A DNA stretch of 64,000 nt from NCBI GenBank assembly GCA_903955385.1, contig CAJBNH010000024.1, forward strand, positions 112,816-176,815, in the 5' to 3' direction. The translations under genes and the position numbers were made by a program. Numbering within the stretch: position 1 is the first letter of the stretch; each line of letters starts with the position of its first letter. The notes beneath the pieces are model-generated. The model ran no database searches, was not told the origin of the DNA, and saw only the letters and a list, made by a program, of their open reading frames with translations. Source of the stretch: an uncultured Myxococcales bacterium (GTDB taxonomy: Bacteria > Myxococcota_A > UBA9042). This document shows positions 51,656 through 64,000 of this stretch, piece by piece.

Positions 51656-52501
51656 TCAGATCGCGTCGCGAAGGGCGATCGCCACGTCCAGCACCTGCCG
51701 CATCTGCCGCACGTCGTGCACCCGCAGAAACGCTGCGCCTGCCAGCACGCCAGCCGTCACTGCGGCGGCGGTTCCCATCAGCCGGTCGTCGGTCGGCGCA
51801 CCGCAGATTACCCCGATGAACGACTTTCTCGAGGGTCCCAAGTACACCGGCAGGCCCAGCCTAACAAGCGATCCAGCCCCCCGCAACAAAGCGAGATTTT
51901 GTCCCAGCGTCTTGCCGAAGCCGATGCCCGGATCCAGAGCAAGCTGCCCACGCTCGACGCCCGCAGTGACCGCGCGTTCGACGACTTCCGCGAGGTCGGC
52001 GGTGATCCGCTCCAGGCCCTCGTTGACACCTTCCGGCATCCGTTCGCTGCGAAGGCTGGCCCCCATTTGGCCCATCGCGTGCGGCATGTGCATCAACACC
52101 CACGCCGCACGGGCATTCGCCACCACCCGCCCCATGTCAGGGTCGCCAAACCCACTGACGTCATTGATCATCGTCGCGCCCAGACGCAACGCGGGTTCCG
52201 CGACCGCAGCTCGGCGCGTGTCGACCGAGATCGGCACGTCCAGCCGCGCACGCAGGGCCTCGACGGCAGGCAACACACGATCCAGCTCGATCTGAACGGA
52301 GACGGGATGGGCACCGGGGCGGGTCGACTCCCCCCCCAAGTCCAGCAGATCCGCCCCGGCGCGCACCATTTCCTGGGCCCGGCGCAAAACGGCTTCCAGG
52401 TCGGGCAAGTTGCCGCCGTCGGAGAAAGAGTCTGGCGTGACGTTGAGAATGCCGACGAGCAGGGGGCGGCTCAGGTCGAGCTCGCGGGCGCCGAGGCGCA
52501 T
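51656..52501 (-). CDS. folP: Dihydropteroate synthase
   Basis: 281 residues. Motifs are LVGILNVTPDSFSDGG, LLDLGGESTRPGA, ISVDTRRAAVAE, INDVSGF, LDPGIGFGKT and LGPSRKSFIG. It condenses p-aminobenzoate with dihydropterin pyrophosphate in folate synthesis and is the sulfonamide target. It lies between ftsH (24 bases) and cdaA (19 bases). Confidence 0.97.
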   Translation of the reverse strand: MRLGARELDLSRPLLVGILNVTPDSFSDGGNLPDLEAVLRRAQEMVRAGADLLDLGGESTRPGAHPVSVQIELDRVLPAVEALRARLDVPISVDTRRAAVAEPALRLGATMINDVSGFGDPDMGRVVANARAAWVLMHMPHAMGQMGASLRSERMPEGVNEGLERITADLAEVVERAVTAGVERGQLALDPGIGFGKTLGQNLALLRGAGSLVRLGLPVYLGPSRKSFIGVICGAPTDDRLMGTAAAVTAGVLAGAAFLRVHDVRQMRQVLDVAIALRDAI

Positions 52502-52524
52502 GGAAACCCCCTGCGCGTGCGGAG

Positions 52525-54459
<1,935 letters not shown>

Positions 54460-54634
54460 CTACTCTCCTCGCCGCTTCCCGGTAGCGGATGCCGGGTTCG
54501 TCCTCAGCCTCGAGATCCTGGTCTGCAGCCTGCCAGTTTCCTGCCTGTGTGCACCATCCCGGCTGTTGGGATGCGATCCGCCCGGAGACGGATGCGAGAG
54601 AGCCCTCGCGTCTGAAACACCTAGCCGGACAAGG

Positions 54635-55627
54635 TTAGTCCGCACACCCCTGCCGCGCAATGCCAGAGGTCCGGAAACGCCAGCCGTCACCGTCGATGTC
54701 GATAGTCAACCCATGGATAGAACACGGAGAAGTCATCGGGCCCACAGCCCACACCATCACCTGATCCGTTGCTCGACGCGTCGGCGCCGACACCCCGACC
54801 TTGCGGCAGACGTACTGAAGCAGCCCGGCTTGAAGGCGCGGGTCGGGGGGGACGGCGCTGCGCGGTAGCCATGCCGTCAGCGTCCCGTCCTCTCTCGACA
54901 ACCTCAGACCGCCGCCAAGGGCCCGCTCGATCCAGCCGTCCAGCGCCCCCGTGTGGTCCGACAGCAGCCCGGCGGTTCGCGCAAGTCCGCGCGCCGCCCC
55001 CGGAATTGCCGCTTCCAGCGTGGGCAGCACCTCGTGACGCAGACGGTTGCGGCAGAAGTCCAGGTCCGCGTTGGTCGGGTCCTGGTGCGGGGTGAGTCCC
55101 AGTCGTTCACCGCAAACGAGCAGCCAGGACCGATCCAGACCCAACAGCGGTCGCACCACGGCACCCTCACGTGCCCGACGGATGCCGGCCAGTGCCTCCA
55201 GCCCGCCGCCACGCGCCGCCCGCATCAGCAGCGTCTCGGCCTGATCGTCGGCGTGGTGAGCGGTCGCCAGCAGGTCGCCGCGCAGCTCCAGCCGAAGCTC
55301 GTCCAGCGTTTGGTAGCGCAGGGTGCGGGCGCGGCCCTCCAGATCAGCTCCCGGCGGGACCCGCAGCGTGCGGCTGGCGAACGCAAGTCCATGATGCCTT
55401 GCCGTTTCCTGCACCAGGGCGACAGCCTTCTCGCTGCCCGAATGCACGCCGTGATCCATGTGCGCCACCGCCAGCGTGTGGCCCAGCGACCGCTGCAGGC
55501 GCACCAGCAGCTCAAGGGCCACCAGCGAGTCCAACCCCCCGCTGCACGCCAGCACGACCCGCGCGCCACGTGGCCACAGCGCGTGCGCGCGCACGTCGCG
55601 GCGGACAACGTCCAAAGCGCGTCGCAC
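54635..55627 (-). CDS. tilS: tRNA(Ile)-lysidine synthetase TilS
   Basis: 330 residues; the start GTG at 55627 has no clear ribosome site, so the N terminus is uncertain. The PP-loop motif VVLACSGGLDSLVALELL and LATAHHADDQAETLLMR are typical of TilS, as is DPTNADLDFCRNRLRHEVLP. The C-terminal tRNA-binding part is short compared with the ~430-residue enteric enzyme. It attaches lysine to C34 of tRNA-Ile(CAU) so that it reads AUA. Confidence 0.92.
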   Translation of the reverse strand: MRRALDVVRRDVRAHALWPRGARVVLACSGGLDSLVALELLVRLQRSLGHTLAVAHMDHGVHSGSEKAVALVQETARHHGLAFASRTLRVPPGADLEGRARTLRYQTLDELRLELRGDLLATAHHADDQAETLLMRAARGGGLEALAGIRRAREGAVVRPLLGLDRSWLLVCGERLGLTPHQDPTNADLDFCRNRLRHEVLPTLEAAIPGAARGLARTAGLLSDHTGALDGWIERALGGGLRLSREDGTLTAWLPRSAVPPDPRLQAGLLQYVCRKVGVSAPTRRATDQVMVWAVGPMTSPCSIHGLTIDIDGDGWRFRTSGIARQGCAD

Positions 55628-55723
55628 GGGGTCCGGCGGTAGCGGCGGGTGGTGCGGGATGGCAGGCTCCGGCGCGACGGTGGCGGTCGCGGGTTGGGCG
55701 GCGGGCTGCGGTCGGCAACGCGA

Positions 55724-55753
55724 TTGCCTCGGGGTCCGCCACCAGCGTACAGT
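55724..55753 (+). promoter_or_regulatory. Candidate promoter of the acyl-CoA mutase gene
   Basis: TTGCCT (55724-55729), an 18-base spacer and TACAGT (55748-55753) in the gap divergent from tilS. Confidence 0.3.
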
Positions 55754-55906
55754 TCAGCCTGTCCGGGGGGGCCCGGCAAGAACCCGACCTTCCACCAAAC
55801 GCGCGTACCCGGCAACCCTCCGGGGCGTCATCCTGACCTTCGACACCTGCTTGGGTCGGAGCCAAGTCACCCGCTGCGGCCCCGCGCCCAGCCCGGAGAG
55901 ACCCGC

Positions 55907-57640
<1,734 letters not shown>

Positions 57641-57727
57641 GTGATTGGCGGGATTCGGTTGCTACTGCAGCTCGACGACGGCCGCGGTGGCGCGCTGTGA
57701 CCGGGCGCAGGACGCCGCGGCATTCCG

Positions 57728-58066
57728 TCAGCGGATGTCCGAGACGTCTTGCGGATTCCAGGTGCGCGTCTCGATGCCGGCAGCGCCACCTTCGATCCAG
57801 CGCTCCAGATCCGCGTACACCTGCTCCATCTCTGCCGGCAGCGGCTTCTGGCTCAAGCGCCGGTAGTGCGACCACGAGTCGTAGCCGTGCAGCTCGGTGA
57901 CGAGCCACGGATCGGTGTCGTCCTGCCACACCTCGAACGACGCGACGCCCAAGTCGAGGGCGTACGCGCGGATGTCGGCCAGCAGTCCCAGCAGCTGTTC
58001 CCGGTGACTCGGATCGACCCGGTAACGGTGCTGCAGGACGTAGGCGCCAATGCGACTGGCGGACAT
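57728..58066 (-). CDS. Small ABM-like (dimeric alpha-beta barrel) protein
   Basis: 112 residues from the ATG at 58066 (AGGTG upstream). The pattern HRYRVDPSHREQLLGLLADI then FEVWQDDTDPWLVTELHGYDSWSHYRRL resembles antibiotic-biosynthesis monooxygenase or NIPSNAP-like ferredoxin-fold proteins, which act as small dimeric enzymes or stress proteins. No cofactor-binding residue is decisive. It follows ssb by 36 bases and is likely in its operon. Confidence 0.7.
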   Translation of the reverse strand: MSASRIGAYVLQHRYRVDPSHREQLLGLLADIRAYALDLGVASFEVWQDDTDPWLVTELHGYDSWSHYRRLSQKPLPAEMEQVYADLERWIEGGAAGIETRTWNPQDVSDIR

Positions 58067-58102
58067 GGCAGCACCTGTCGGGTGATGGGGGAAGTGCCTG
58101 AC

Positions 58103-58561
58103 CTAGAACGGAATGTCGTCGTCGGCGGGGAAGGGCTCGACGGCATCCGACATCCCGGGGGCGGCCGAACGCGCAGGACTGCGAGCCTGACCGTCGCCCT
58201 GCGGACCGGTGCTGCGACCCTCGCCTTCGCCACGCGCGCCCAGGAACTGGATGCGCTCGGCGATGATCTTGGTCTTGATGCGCTTCTGGCCGTCCTTGTC
58301 GGTCCACTCGTCGTTCGACAAGCGGCCCTCGACGTACACTTGGCTGCCCTTGGTCAGGTACTTCTCGCAGTTCTCAGCCTGCTTGTCCCAGACCTCGACC
58401 GAGAACCAGTCGGTCTTTTCCTGCTTCTGGCCGCTGCGGTCCTGCCACGTGTGGTTCACGGCGCAGCGTAGCTCTGCGACGGCGTGGTTGGACGGGGTGT
58501 ACCGAAGCTCCGGCTGGTTGCCGAGGCGGGCGATCAGGATGACCTTGTTGACGTTGGCCAT
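58103..58561 (-). CDS. ssb: Single-stranded DNA-binding protein with acidic C-terminal tip
   Basis: 152 residues from the ATG at 58561. The OB fold (NKVILIARLGNQPELR, FSVEVWDKQAENCEKYLTKGSQVYVEG) is followed by a Gly/Ser/Ala-rich linker and the perfect tip DDDIPF that binds RecQ, Exo I, PriA and the clamp loader. This is the replication-type SSB; compare the tail-less paralogue at 19853-20227. Confidence 0.95.
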   Translation of the reverse strand: MANVNKVILIARLGNQPELRYTPSNHAVAELRCAVNHTWQDRSGQKQEKTDWFSVEVWDKQAENCEKYLTKGSQVYVEGRLSNDEWTDKDGQKRIKTKIIAERIQFLGARGEGEGRSTGPQGDGQARSPARSAAPGMSDAVEPFPADDDIPF

Positions 58562-58740
58562 GTTGCGTTGCGCTCCTTGGGCGGGAAGGGCTGCATCGTA
58601 AGCCGCGGCCCGGGTCCGTGCAAGGCCGACCCGTGCGCCCTCGAGCGACGGATGGGTCGCCGTGGCGAGGCTTGCGCTGTTGGGTTACGCTGTTGGCCGT
58701 GGGCCGTCGCCGGGACGGAACCCCCGTCGACAAGGAGATC

Positions 58741-59802
58741 ATGGCGCAGACCCGCAGACTTACCCTCGGCTTTCAGGACAGCGAAGGCTTGCGCGCCCTG
58801 TGCGGCGAGCGCGACTCGAACCTCCGCTGGCTCGAGACGCGGCTGGGCATCCAGGTCATGGCCCGCGGCAACGAGGTGCATTTACAGGGGGAGGACGAGC
58901 AAGTTACCGCCGCAGCAGAGCTTCTTGGCGAACTCTTCGCCCGGGCCCGTACCGGTGCCCCGATTGCTCCCGACGACATGGGCCGCCTGATCGATGCCCG
59001 TGAGGCGGGCGCCGATGGCTCGACCGTACGGCCGCTGCACGTGCACCGCCCCCGCGGGACCCTTCGCCCTGCCGAGGACGCCGAGCTTGCGGAAGGCACG
59101 CGCGGCGCAGCCCCCATGACGCCGGGGCAGAAGCGTTATGTCGATGCGATCCGGTCGCACGACGTCGTGTTCGGCATCGGACCCGCTGGCTCAGGCAAGA
59201 CCTATCTGGCCATGGCCGCCGCGCTGGGGGCGATGCATCGCCGCGAGGTCAAGCGCATCGTGCTGACCCGACCCGCGGTCGAGGCGGGCGAGCGTCTCGG
59301 CTTCCTGCCCGGCGATCTGAACGAGAAGGTCAGCCCCTATCTGCGGCCGCTCTATGACGCGTTGCGAGAGCTGGTCGATCAGGATCGCTTTGAGCGGATG
59401 ATCGAGCGCGGTCAGATCGAGGTGGCGCCGCTGGCCTTCATGCGCGGGCGTACCTTATCGAATGCGTTCGTCATCCTTGACGAGGCCCAGAACTGCACCA
59501 GCGAGCAGATGGTGATGCTGCTGACCCGCATGGGCGAGCACACCAAGGTGGTCGTCACCGGGGACCCCTCGCAGTCGGATCTGCCCTACGGAATGCCGGG
59601 CGGCCTGCTGCGGGCTGTTGACGTTCTTCAGGAAGTGGAAGGCATTCAGGTGGTTCGCCTTGGTCTGGAAGACGTGGTGCGTCATCCGCTGGTCGGGCGT
59701 ATCATCGCCGCCTTCGAGGCCGACCGGATGGCCCGCCTCGCCTCCGAACCCACCGGCCCGAACGCCCAGGGCTCCTACGGCAGGACTCCGAGCCGACGAT
59801 GA
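58741..59802 (+). CDS. phoH: PhoH-family ATPase
   Basis: 353 residues from the ATG at 58741 (AAGGAG upstream). A small N-terminal KH-like domain (LETRLGIQVMARGNEVHLQG) precedes the PhoH ATPase with Walker A GPAGSGKTYLAM and Walker B FVILDEAQNCT, plus VTGDPSQSDLP. It corresponds to YbeZ, which acts with YbeY in rRNA maturation. It overlaps the next gene by ATGA, and ybeY follows that gene. Confidence 0.95.
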   Translation: MAQTRRLTLGFQDSEGLRALCGERDSNLRWLETRLGIQVMARGNEVHLQGEDEQVTAAAELLGELFARARTGAPIAPDDMGRLIDAREAGADGSTVRPLHVHRPRGTLRPAEDAELAEGTRGAAPMTPGQKRYVDAIRSHDVVFGIGPAGSGKTYLAMAAALGAMHRREVKRIVLTRPAVEAGERLGFLPGDLNEKVSPYLRPLYDALRELVDQDRFERMIERGQIEVAPLAFMRGRTLSNAFVILDEAQNCTSEQMVMLLTRMGEHTKVVVTGDPSQSDLPYGMPGGLLRAVDVLQEVEGIQVVRLGLEDVVRHPLVGRIIAAFEADRMARLASEPTGPNAQGSYGRTPSRR

Positions 59803-62555
59803 AATCTGCCAAACGTGGTGCTGCAGCTCCGACGGGGCTGCCTGGCTCCCAACAACAAGCGCGCGAGTGGCGTGCCGGTCTGGTTCGCCGGGCGGCAGAT
59901 AGTGCCTTTGCGGTGGCAGCTTGGGCGGTGCTGGTGCTGATCGTGGGGCCCACGCAGGCACCGGTCGAACTGCCCGCACTGGGCCGTGCCCCGCGCGAGG
60001 TTGTGGCCCTGCGCGACTTCGCGCATCAGGAACCCGTCGTCGACCTGCCGGAAAAGCAGCAGCAGGCGGTCGCTGGCGTGCCGGTCCACTACGCCTTTGA
60101 CCAGCAGGCGGCGCAGAAGCGGATCGAGAATCTGCAGGCGGCATTTCGGCTTGCGCGACCCCGCTACCGCCTCTATCTGTCCAGCCGCGAGCGTCTGGTG
60201 GCCACTCTGGAGGCTCCGAAGCCGACGCCGAATGCGAGTCCGGCTCCCGAGGAAGTACGCCCCCGAGGCGCCGCGCACGCCAACCGCATCGCGGTGCCGC
60301 CGGCCGAGACGGCCCGCGAAGTGGCGCAGCTGGACCAGGAGTTCGACGAGGAACTGCAGAAGCTGCGGCCTGAATTCGAGCGTCTGCTGGCCGCTCGCCG
60401 CTCAGAGCTGAATGCGGACGTCTTCGGAGCTTTGCGCAAGGCCGGGTTTGACGAGCAGATCGAGCTGCTGTTGACCGATGTGGCCCACATGCTGCTGGGT
60501 CAGTGGATCGTGCGCGACATGGACCGTTTCGAGGACGACCTGGCGCGGGGCGTGTACGAGACCGGGTCGCGGGTGCGCTACGACCGGGCGTCGGCACGTG
60601 GCAAGGTGCTGGACCTTGAGGGAGCGCTGCGGCAGGCCGACGAGTACGTGGGGGAGTTCGTCAAGCGCAAGAGCCCGTCGGCATTGGACGAGCCGTTGTT
60701 GCAGGCTGCCTTGCGCGCGATTGCCCGCAGCATGGTCGACACCACGTTTGCGCGGGACAAGGAGGCGACGCGTCTGGCGGAGGAGAGGGCTCGCGACGCC
60801 GTTGAGAAGACGCACCTTGTGTCGTTTGCACGCGGTCAACTCCTGGTCGAGCGGGGCGAGTCGGTCACCGAAGCGGTTCAGGGGCGCGTCAAGGTGATGC
60901 TGCAGGGCATGGAGGGCAGCGGACTGCCCCGGTCGTATCTGGCGACGGCGATTCTGTTGGGGATCGTGCTGCTGCTGTTCTTCGGGTTCGCCAAGCTGCA
61001 CCTGCGAAACTTCCGCTATCGCCCGCGCGACGTACAGCTGCTGATCACGATTCTGGTGGTTCACGGGCTGGCGCTGCGGATGATCCTCGGGGCGGGCAAG
61101 TTGCTGATCGAGCCCGGCGGTACCATGACGCCCGCGATGTGGGTCGTCTTGCTGCCGTACGCTCTGGGTCCGACGCTGGCGACGTTGTTCATGCGTCCGA
61201 TCACGGCGGCGCCGTTCGGCCTGATGGCGGCGGTCGTCGCAGGCGTGATGGGGCACAACTCGCCGATGCTGAGGGCGCAGCCGGGGTTGGACACGCTCGT
61301 CACTGTTCAGGCGGTGATTGTCGGGCTTGCGGGCGTGCACGCGGCACGGCAGTTTCGGCAGCGATCCGATCTTGTGGTGGGTGCCGCCACCGTGTCCGGC
61401 GTGTCGGTTCTGGGCGCCATCGCGATCGCGCTGTTCACCGCCCCGTTGGGTGCTGACGTGTTCAGCGTGGAGACTGGCCTGGTGGTGCTGATGGGCGTCG
61501 GCTCCGGCTTGATCAGCTACCTGTTCGTGTCCGCTCTGGCACCGATTCTCGAGAGTCTGTTCAACCGACTGACCGACATCAAGCTGCTGGAGCTCGCCAG
61601 CATGAACCACCCGGCGCTGCGTCTGCTGGCGACCGAGGCGCCGGGCACCTTCACCCACAGCGTCATGGTCGGCAATTTGGCGCAGGCCGGCTGCGACGCG
61701 ATCGGCGGCAACGGCCTGCTGTCACGGGTGGGCGCCTACTACCACGACTTGGGCAAGACGCGTGCGCCGCGGTTCTTCGCGGAGAACCAGGCGGGAGAGA
61801 ACCCGCACGACCGCCTCAAGCCGCACCTGTCGGCGCTGATCATCAAGACGCATGTCAAGGACGGCATCAAGATCCTTCGGGAATTCAGGCTTCCTGACGA
61901 GATTGTCGACTTCGTGCCGCAACACCACGGCACCGGCCTGATCCAGCACTTCTACAATCGGGCGCGCATCGAGGCGGGAGAGGCTGCGGACGAAGTCGTG
62001 GAGACCGACTTCCGCTATCCCGGACCCAAGCCGCAACGTCGCGAGACCGCGCTGCTGATGCTCGCCGACTCGGTGGAGGCCGCCGCCCGCGCGCTGCCGG
62101 AGCCCAATCCCCAGCGCGTGCGCGAGATCGTCAAGAAGATCATCGCCACCAAGCTGAGCGACAGTCAGTTCGACGAGTGCGACCTGACACTGCGCGAGCT
62201 GGCCCAGGTGGAAGAGGCTTTTGTTCGTGTTCTTGCGGGGATGCACCACACGCGCCCGGCGTACCTGCCGCCCGTCGAGTCTCCCAGCCAGCCGCGTCTG
62301 CCCGGCCTGCGGGAGGAGGAGGAACTGGGCAACGTCGCCATCATGGCCGATGGTGGTGTGGGCGTGCGTCCGTACCGCAACATGGCGCGCGACACCCAGG
62401 TTCGCCTGCCGATGCAGTCGGCGACGGCCGCCGCCGAGCCGGTTGCCGCCCCTGCGTCGGCCGCCGACCGGCCCGCTGGGCCCGGCGAAGCGCCCCACTC
62501 ACCCACCGCACTGGTGTCCGGTCACCGTCAGAGCGGAAGTCGCCGCACTCCGTGA
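59799..62555 (+). CDS. pgpH: PgpH-type 7TM-HD phosphodiesterase (c-di-AMP hydrolase)
   Basis: 918 residues, coupled to phoH by ATGA. One N-terminal helix, a ~320-residue extracytoplasmic 7TMR-HDED domain with coiled-coil segments, then seven transmembrane helices (~385-595), then a cytoplasmic HD domain with GTFTHSVMVGNLAQA, YYHDLGKTRAP (His649-Asp650) and VPQHHGTGL. In Listeria the same architecture hydrolyses c-di-AMP to pApA. A Pro/Ala-rich tail of ~90 residues follows the HD domain. Cluster order phoH-pgpH-ybeY is widely conserved. With cdaA in the same window, c-di-AMP turnover is supported. Confidence 0.92.
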   Translation: MKSAKRGAAAPTGLPGSQQQAREWRAGLVRRAADSAFAVAAWAVLVLIVGPTQAPVELPALGRAPREVVALRDFAHQEPVVDLPEKQQQAVAGVPVHYAFDQQAAQKRIENLQAAFRLARPRYRLYLSSRERLVATLEAPKPTPNASPAPEEVRPRGAAHANRIAVPPAETAREVAQLDQEFDEELQKLRPEFERLLAARRSELNADVFGALRKAGFDEQIELLLTDVAHMLLGQWIVRDMDRFEDDLARGVYETGSRVRYDRASARGKVLDLEGALRQADEYVGEFVKRKSPSALDEPLLQAALRAIARSMVDTTFARDKEATRLAEERARDAVEKTHLVSFARGQLLVERGESVTEAVQGRVKVMLQGMEGSGLPRSYLATAILLGIVLLLFFGFAKLHLRNFRYRPRDVQLLITILVVHGLALRMILGAGKLLIEPGGTMTPAMWVVLLPYALGPTLATLFMRPITAAPFGLMAAVVAGVMGHNSPMLRAQPGLDTLVTVQAVIVGLAGVHAARQFRQRSDLVVGAATVSGVSVLGAIAIALFTAPLGADVFSVETGLVVLMGVGSGLISYLFVSALAPILESLFNRLTDIKLLELASMNHPALRLLATEAPGTFTHSVMVGNLAQAGCDAIGGNGLLSRVGAYYHDLGKTRAPRFFAENQAGENPHDRLKPHLSALIIKTHVKDGIKILREFRLPDEIVDFVPQHHGTGLIQHFYNRARIEAGEAADEVVETDFRYPGPKPQRRETALLMLADSVEAAARALPEPNPQRVREIVKKIIATKLSDSQFDECDLTLRELAQVEEAFVRVLAGMHHTRPAYLPPVESPSQPRLPGLREEEELGNVAIMADGGVGVRPYRNMARDTQVRLPMQSATAAAEPVAAPASAADRPAGPGEAPHSPTALVSGHRQSGSRRTP

Positions 62556-62580
62556 TCCGACCCATCAGGGGAAGCTCTGC

Positions 62581-63114
62581 ATGTCCATCGACCTCGATTG
62601 CTGTCACCCCGAGCTGCGGATTGGCCAGCGCCGCCTGGCCCGTCACCTGCGCACGATGCTGGCCGAACTGGGTCATCCGCGCGCCTTCGTCGACGTACGC
62701 CTGACCACCGACGAAGACATTCGCGAGTTGAATCGACAATTTCGCAAGGTCGACGCGGTCACGGATGTGCTCAGCTTTCCGCTGGCCGACGCCCACGATC
62801 CGGATGTGCCGGTCGAGCTGCTGGGCGACATCGTGATCTCGCTGGACACGGCGCAACGGCAGGCGCGTGCCGTGCGCGAAGCCCTCCGCGCGAGCGCCAA
62901 CCCATCGGACGTGAAGCGCTATCGGCTTACAGAAGAGGTGTTGTTCCTGGCCACCCACGGACTGCTGCACCTGCTGGGGCACGACCACGCCAAGCGCAGG
63001 CAAGCCGACGAGATGGAGGCGCTGGAGCGTCGGTTCATGGCCGGCGTCACGCCGCTGGACGTTCATCTGTGCGACCGAACCACGCATGGCGCCGCAAGAA
63101 AAGCCAAGACCTGA
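62581..63114 (+). CDS. ybeY: Endoribonuclease YbeY
   Basis: 177 residues from the ATG at 62581. The zinc motif HGLLHLLGHDH (His126, His130, His136) and TDVLSFPL are typical. It acts in 16S rRNA 3'-end maturation and ribosome quality control. It follows pgpH by 25 bases. The C-terminal ~30 residues are a non-conserved extension. Confidence 0.95.
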   Translation: MSIDLDCCHPELRIGQRRLARHLRTMLAELGHPRAFVDVRLTTDEDIRELNRQFRKVDAVTDVLSFPLADAHDPDVPVELLGDIVISLDTAQRQARAVREALRASANPSDVKRYRLTEEVLFLATHGLLHLLGHDHAKRRQADEMEALERRFMAGVTPLDVHLCDRTTHGAARKAKT

Positions 63115-63223
63115 GAATAGTCGCATCGGGTCGCGCGTTGACAGGCTGTGCGGCCGGACGCGACCCTGCCGAACCCCTATCGCCGCCCGTGGCTCGAACG
63201 ACCGTCCCCTTCAGGAGTGCCTC

Positions 63224-63712
63224 ATGCGCCTTGCCTTCCTCTGTCTGACCCTATCGATCACCGCGCTTGCCTCGTTTGGCGCCTGCCGTAACGAGAGCCA
63301 GGCCCTGCAACCCGCCCCTGCCGTCGCGCCCGCCCCGACGGAGGCCGCGGCGCCCCCCGCCGACGGCAAGAACTACAGCGTCAAGGTCGCGCCCGTTGCC
63401 CTGCAGACCGGCGCCAAGACCTCCTCAGTGCTGACCATCGTCGGAGCACCCGGACTGCACTTCAACACCGAGTTCCCCGCGCGCTTCGTCGTCGAAGCGG
63501 CTGCGTTTGCCCGCAGCACCAAGGACAAGCTGACGCTGAAGGATGGCGACGTGAAGATTGTCGACGGCAAGGGTGTGGTCACGATTCCGCTGGAAGGGTT
63601 GGCGGCGGGCGCGGGCACCCTGAAGGTCACAGGCAATTTCAGCGTATGCAGCGATGAGCAGTGCTTCATCCTGCGCAACGAGGTGCTGTCGCTGGCCGTG
63701 GCGGTGCGCTAG
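63224..63712 (+). CDS. Lipoprotein with DsbD-N-terminal-like domain
   Basis: 162 residues from the ATG at 63224 (CAGGAG upstream), with lipobox SFGAC. After a Pro/Ala-rich linker (~20-45) the rest is a beta-sandwich resembling the N-terminal domain of the disulfide reductase DsbD: LHFNTEFPARFVVE and, near the end, FSVCSDEQCFILRNEV, where two Cys are spaced CxxxxC as in the DsbD-alpha redox site. A role in passing electrons to periplasmic thiols is inferred; the membrane part of DsbD is not nearby. A TTGACA at 63138 has no convincing -10. Confidence 0.72.
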   Translation: MRLAFLCLTLSITALASFGACRNESQALQPAPAVAPAPTEAAAPPADGKNYSVKVAPVALQTGAKTSSVLTIVGAPGLHFNTEFPARFVVEAAAFARSTKDKLTLKDGDVKIVDGKGVVTIPLEGLAAGAGTLKVTGNFSVCSDEQCFILRNEVLSLAVAVR

Positions 63713-63738
63713 AGCCCCTCGAACGTCGCCGCCGTTGT

Positions 63739-63767
63739 TTGACAACGCGATCGCATGCCGCTAGATC
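63739..63767 (+). promoter_or_regulatory. Sigma-70 promoter of tRNA-Gly(CCC)
   Basis: TTGACA (63739-63744), a 17-base spacer and TAGATC (63762-63767) precede the tRNA by 44 bases. Confidence 0.65.
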
Positions 63768-63811
63768 GGCTGCCGGTTCGGGACGCGCCTGCGGGTTCGT
63801 CCGCTACCTGT

Positions 63812-63883
<72 letters not shown>

Positions 63884-63956
63884 CCTTCCCAGTCCATTCA
63901 GAGGTGTTTTCGGCCCGCCCGTCCGTCGGTGTGGTCGGCGCGCCGTCGTGCGCGGG

Positions 63957-64000
63957 CTACCAGGCGTCGGCGAGTCCCAACAGCCCGGTGCCCTTCGCCA
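63957..64000 (-). CDS. Possible 3' end of a minus-strand gene (truncated by window edge)
   Basis: Read on the minus strand, the last 44 bases give AKGTGLLGLADAW and a TAG stop. The stretch is too short to identify; it would be convergent with the tRNA. The 73 bases between the tRNA and this stop show no clear terminator. Confidence 0.25.
   Translation of the reverse strand, partial: AKGTGLLGLADAW

Overview
The window is chromosomal DNA of a GC-rich, Gram-negative bacterium, most likely a member of the Myxococcota (former Deltaproteobacteria). Several things point there: a MYXO-CTERM-like tail on a matrixin homologue, many large Cys-rich lipoproteins (CDDGNxCT repeats, Kelch and thrombospondin-3-like modules), two eukaryote-like Ser/Thr kinases (one with C-terminal beta domains, one with TPRs), and DNA with dense spurious open frames on the antisense strand. 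No phage, insertion sequence or CRISPR array was seen.

Layout. 1-10.2 kb: surface lipoproteins, a membrane-anchored protein with three DsbA-type thioredoxin domains, a matrixin homologue whose catalytic Glu is Gln, a small Cys-motif protein and a membrane Ser/Thr kinase. 10.3-10.6 kb: tRNA-Gly(GCC) and tRNA-Leu(UAA). 10.6-16.9 kb: two large lipoproteins flanking a small histidine kinase. 17.1-20.2 kb: comM, recA and a short ssb behind a consensus sigma-54 promoter. 20.4-34.1 kb: radical SAM protein with an outer-membrane barrel, a polytopic membrane protein, a double AAA ATPase, ccmF and a giant Cys-rich lipoprotein. 34.2-43.4 kb: ruvC-ruvA-ruvB-yggU, kinase-TPR protein, folE, TPR lipoprotein, hydrolase, ferredoxin. 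43.6-48.2 kb: repeat-rich lipoprotein, moaC, NFACT-R protein, then radC and a ComEA-like gene behind a second sigma-54 promoter. 48.2-55.6 kb: lysC, ybbR, cdaA, folP, ftsH, tilS. 55.9-58.6 kb: an isobutyryl-CoA-mutase-type acyl-CoA mutase, a small ABM-like protein and a second ssb with the normal acidic tail. 58.7-64 kb: phoH, pgpH-like phosphodiesterase, ybeY, a DsbD-N-like lipoprotein and tRNA-Gly(CCC).

The most interesting signal is regulatory. Two unlinked loci 30 kb apart, comM-recA-ssb and radC-comEA-like, both begin with a near-perfect -24/-12 sigma-54 promoter, and both carry upstream a compact array of GTCTC half-sites built around the palindrome GGTCTCGAGACC. The genes downstream match the functional content of known competence regulons (for example the CRP-S regulon of Haemophilus: comM, radC, ssb, comEA-type genes). 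The short ssb lacks the acidic tip, as competence-type SSBs do. I infer a sigma-54/enhancer-binding-protein-controlled DNA-uptake regulon. The regulator itself is not in the window.

Other themes are c-di-AMP turnover (cdaA and a pgpH-like phosphodiesterase both present), DNA recombination and repair (recA, ruvABC, radC, comM, two ssb), envelope thiol chemistry (triple DsbA, DsbD-N-like lipoprotein, CcmF) and folate synthesis (folE, folP).
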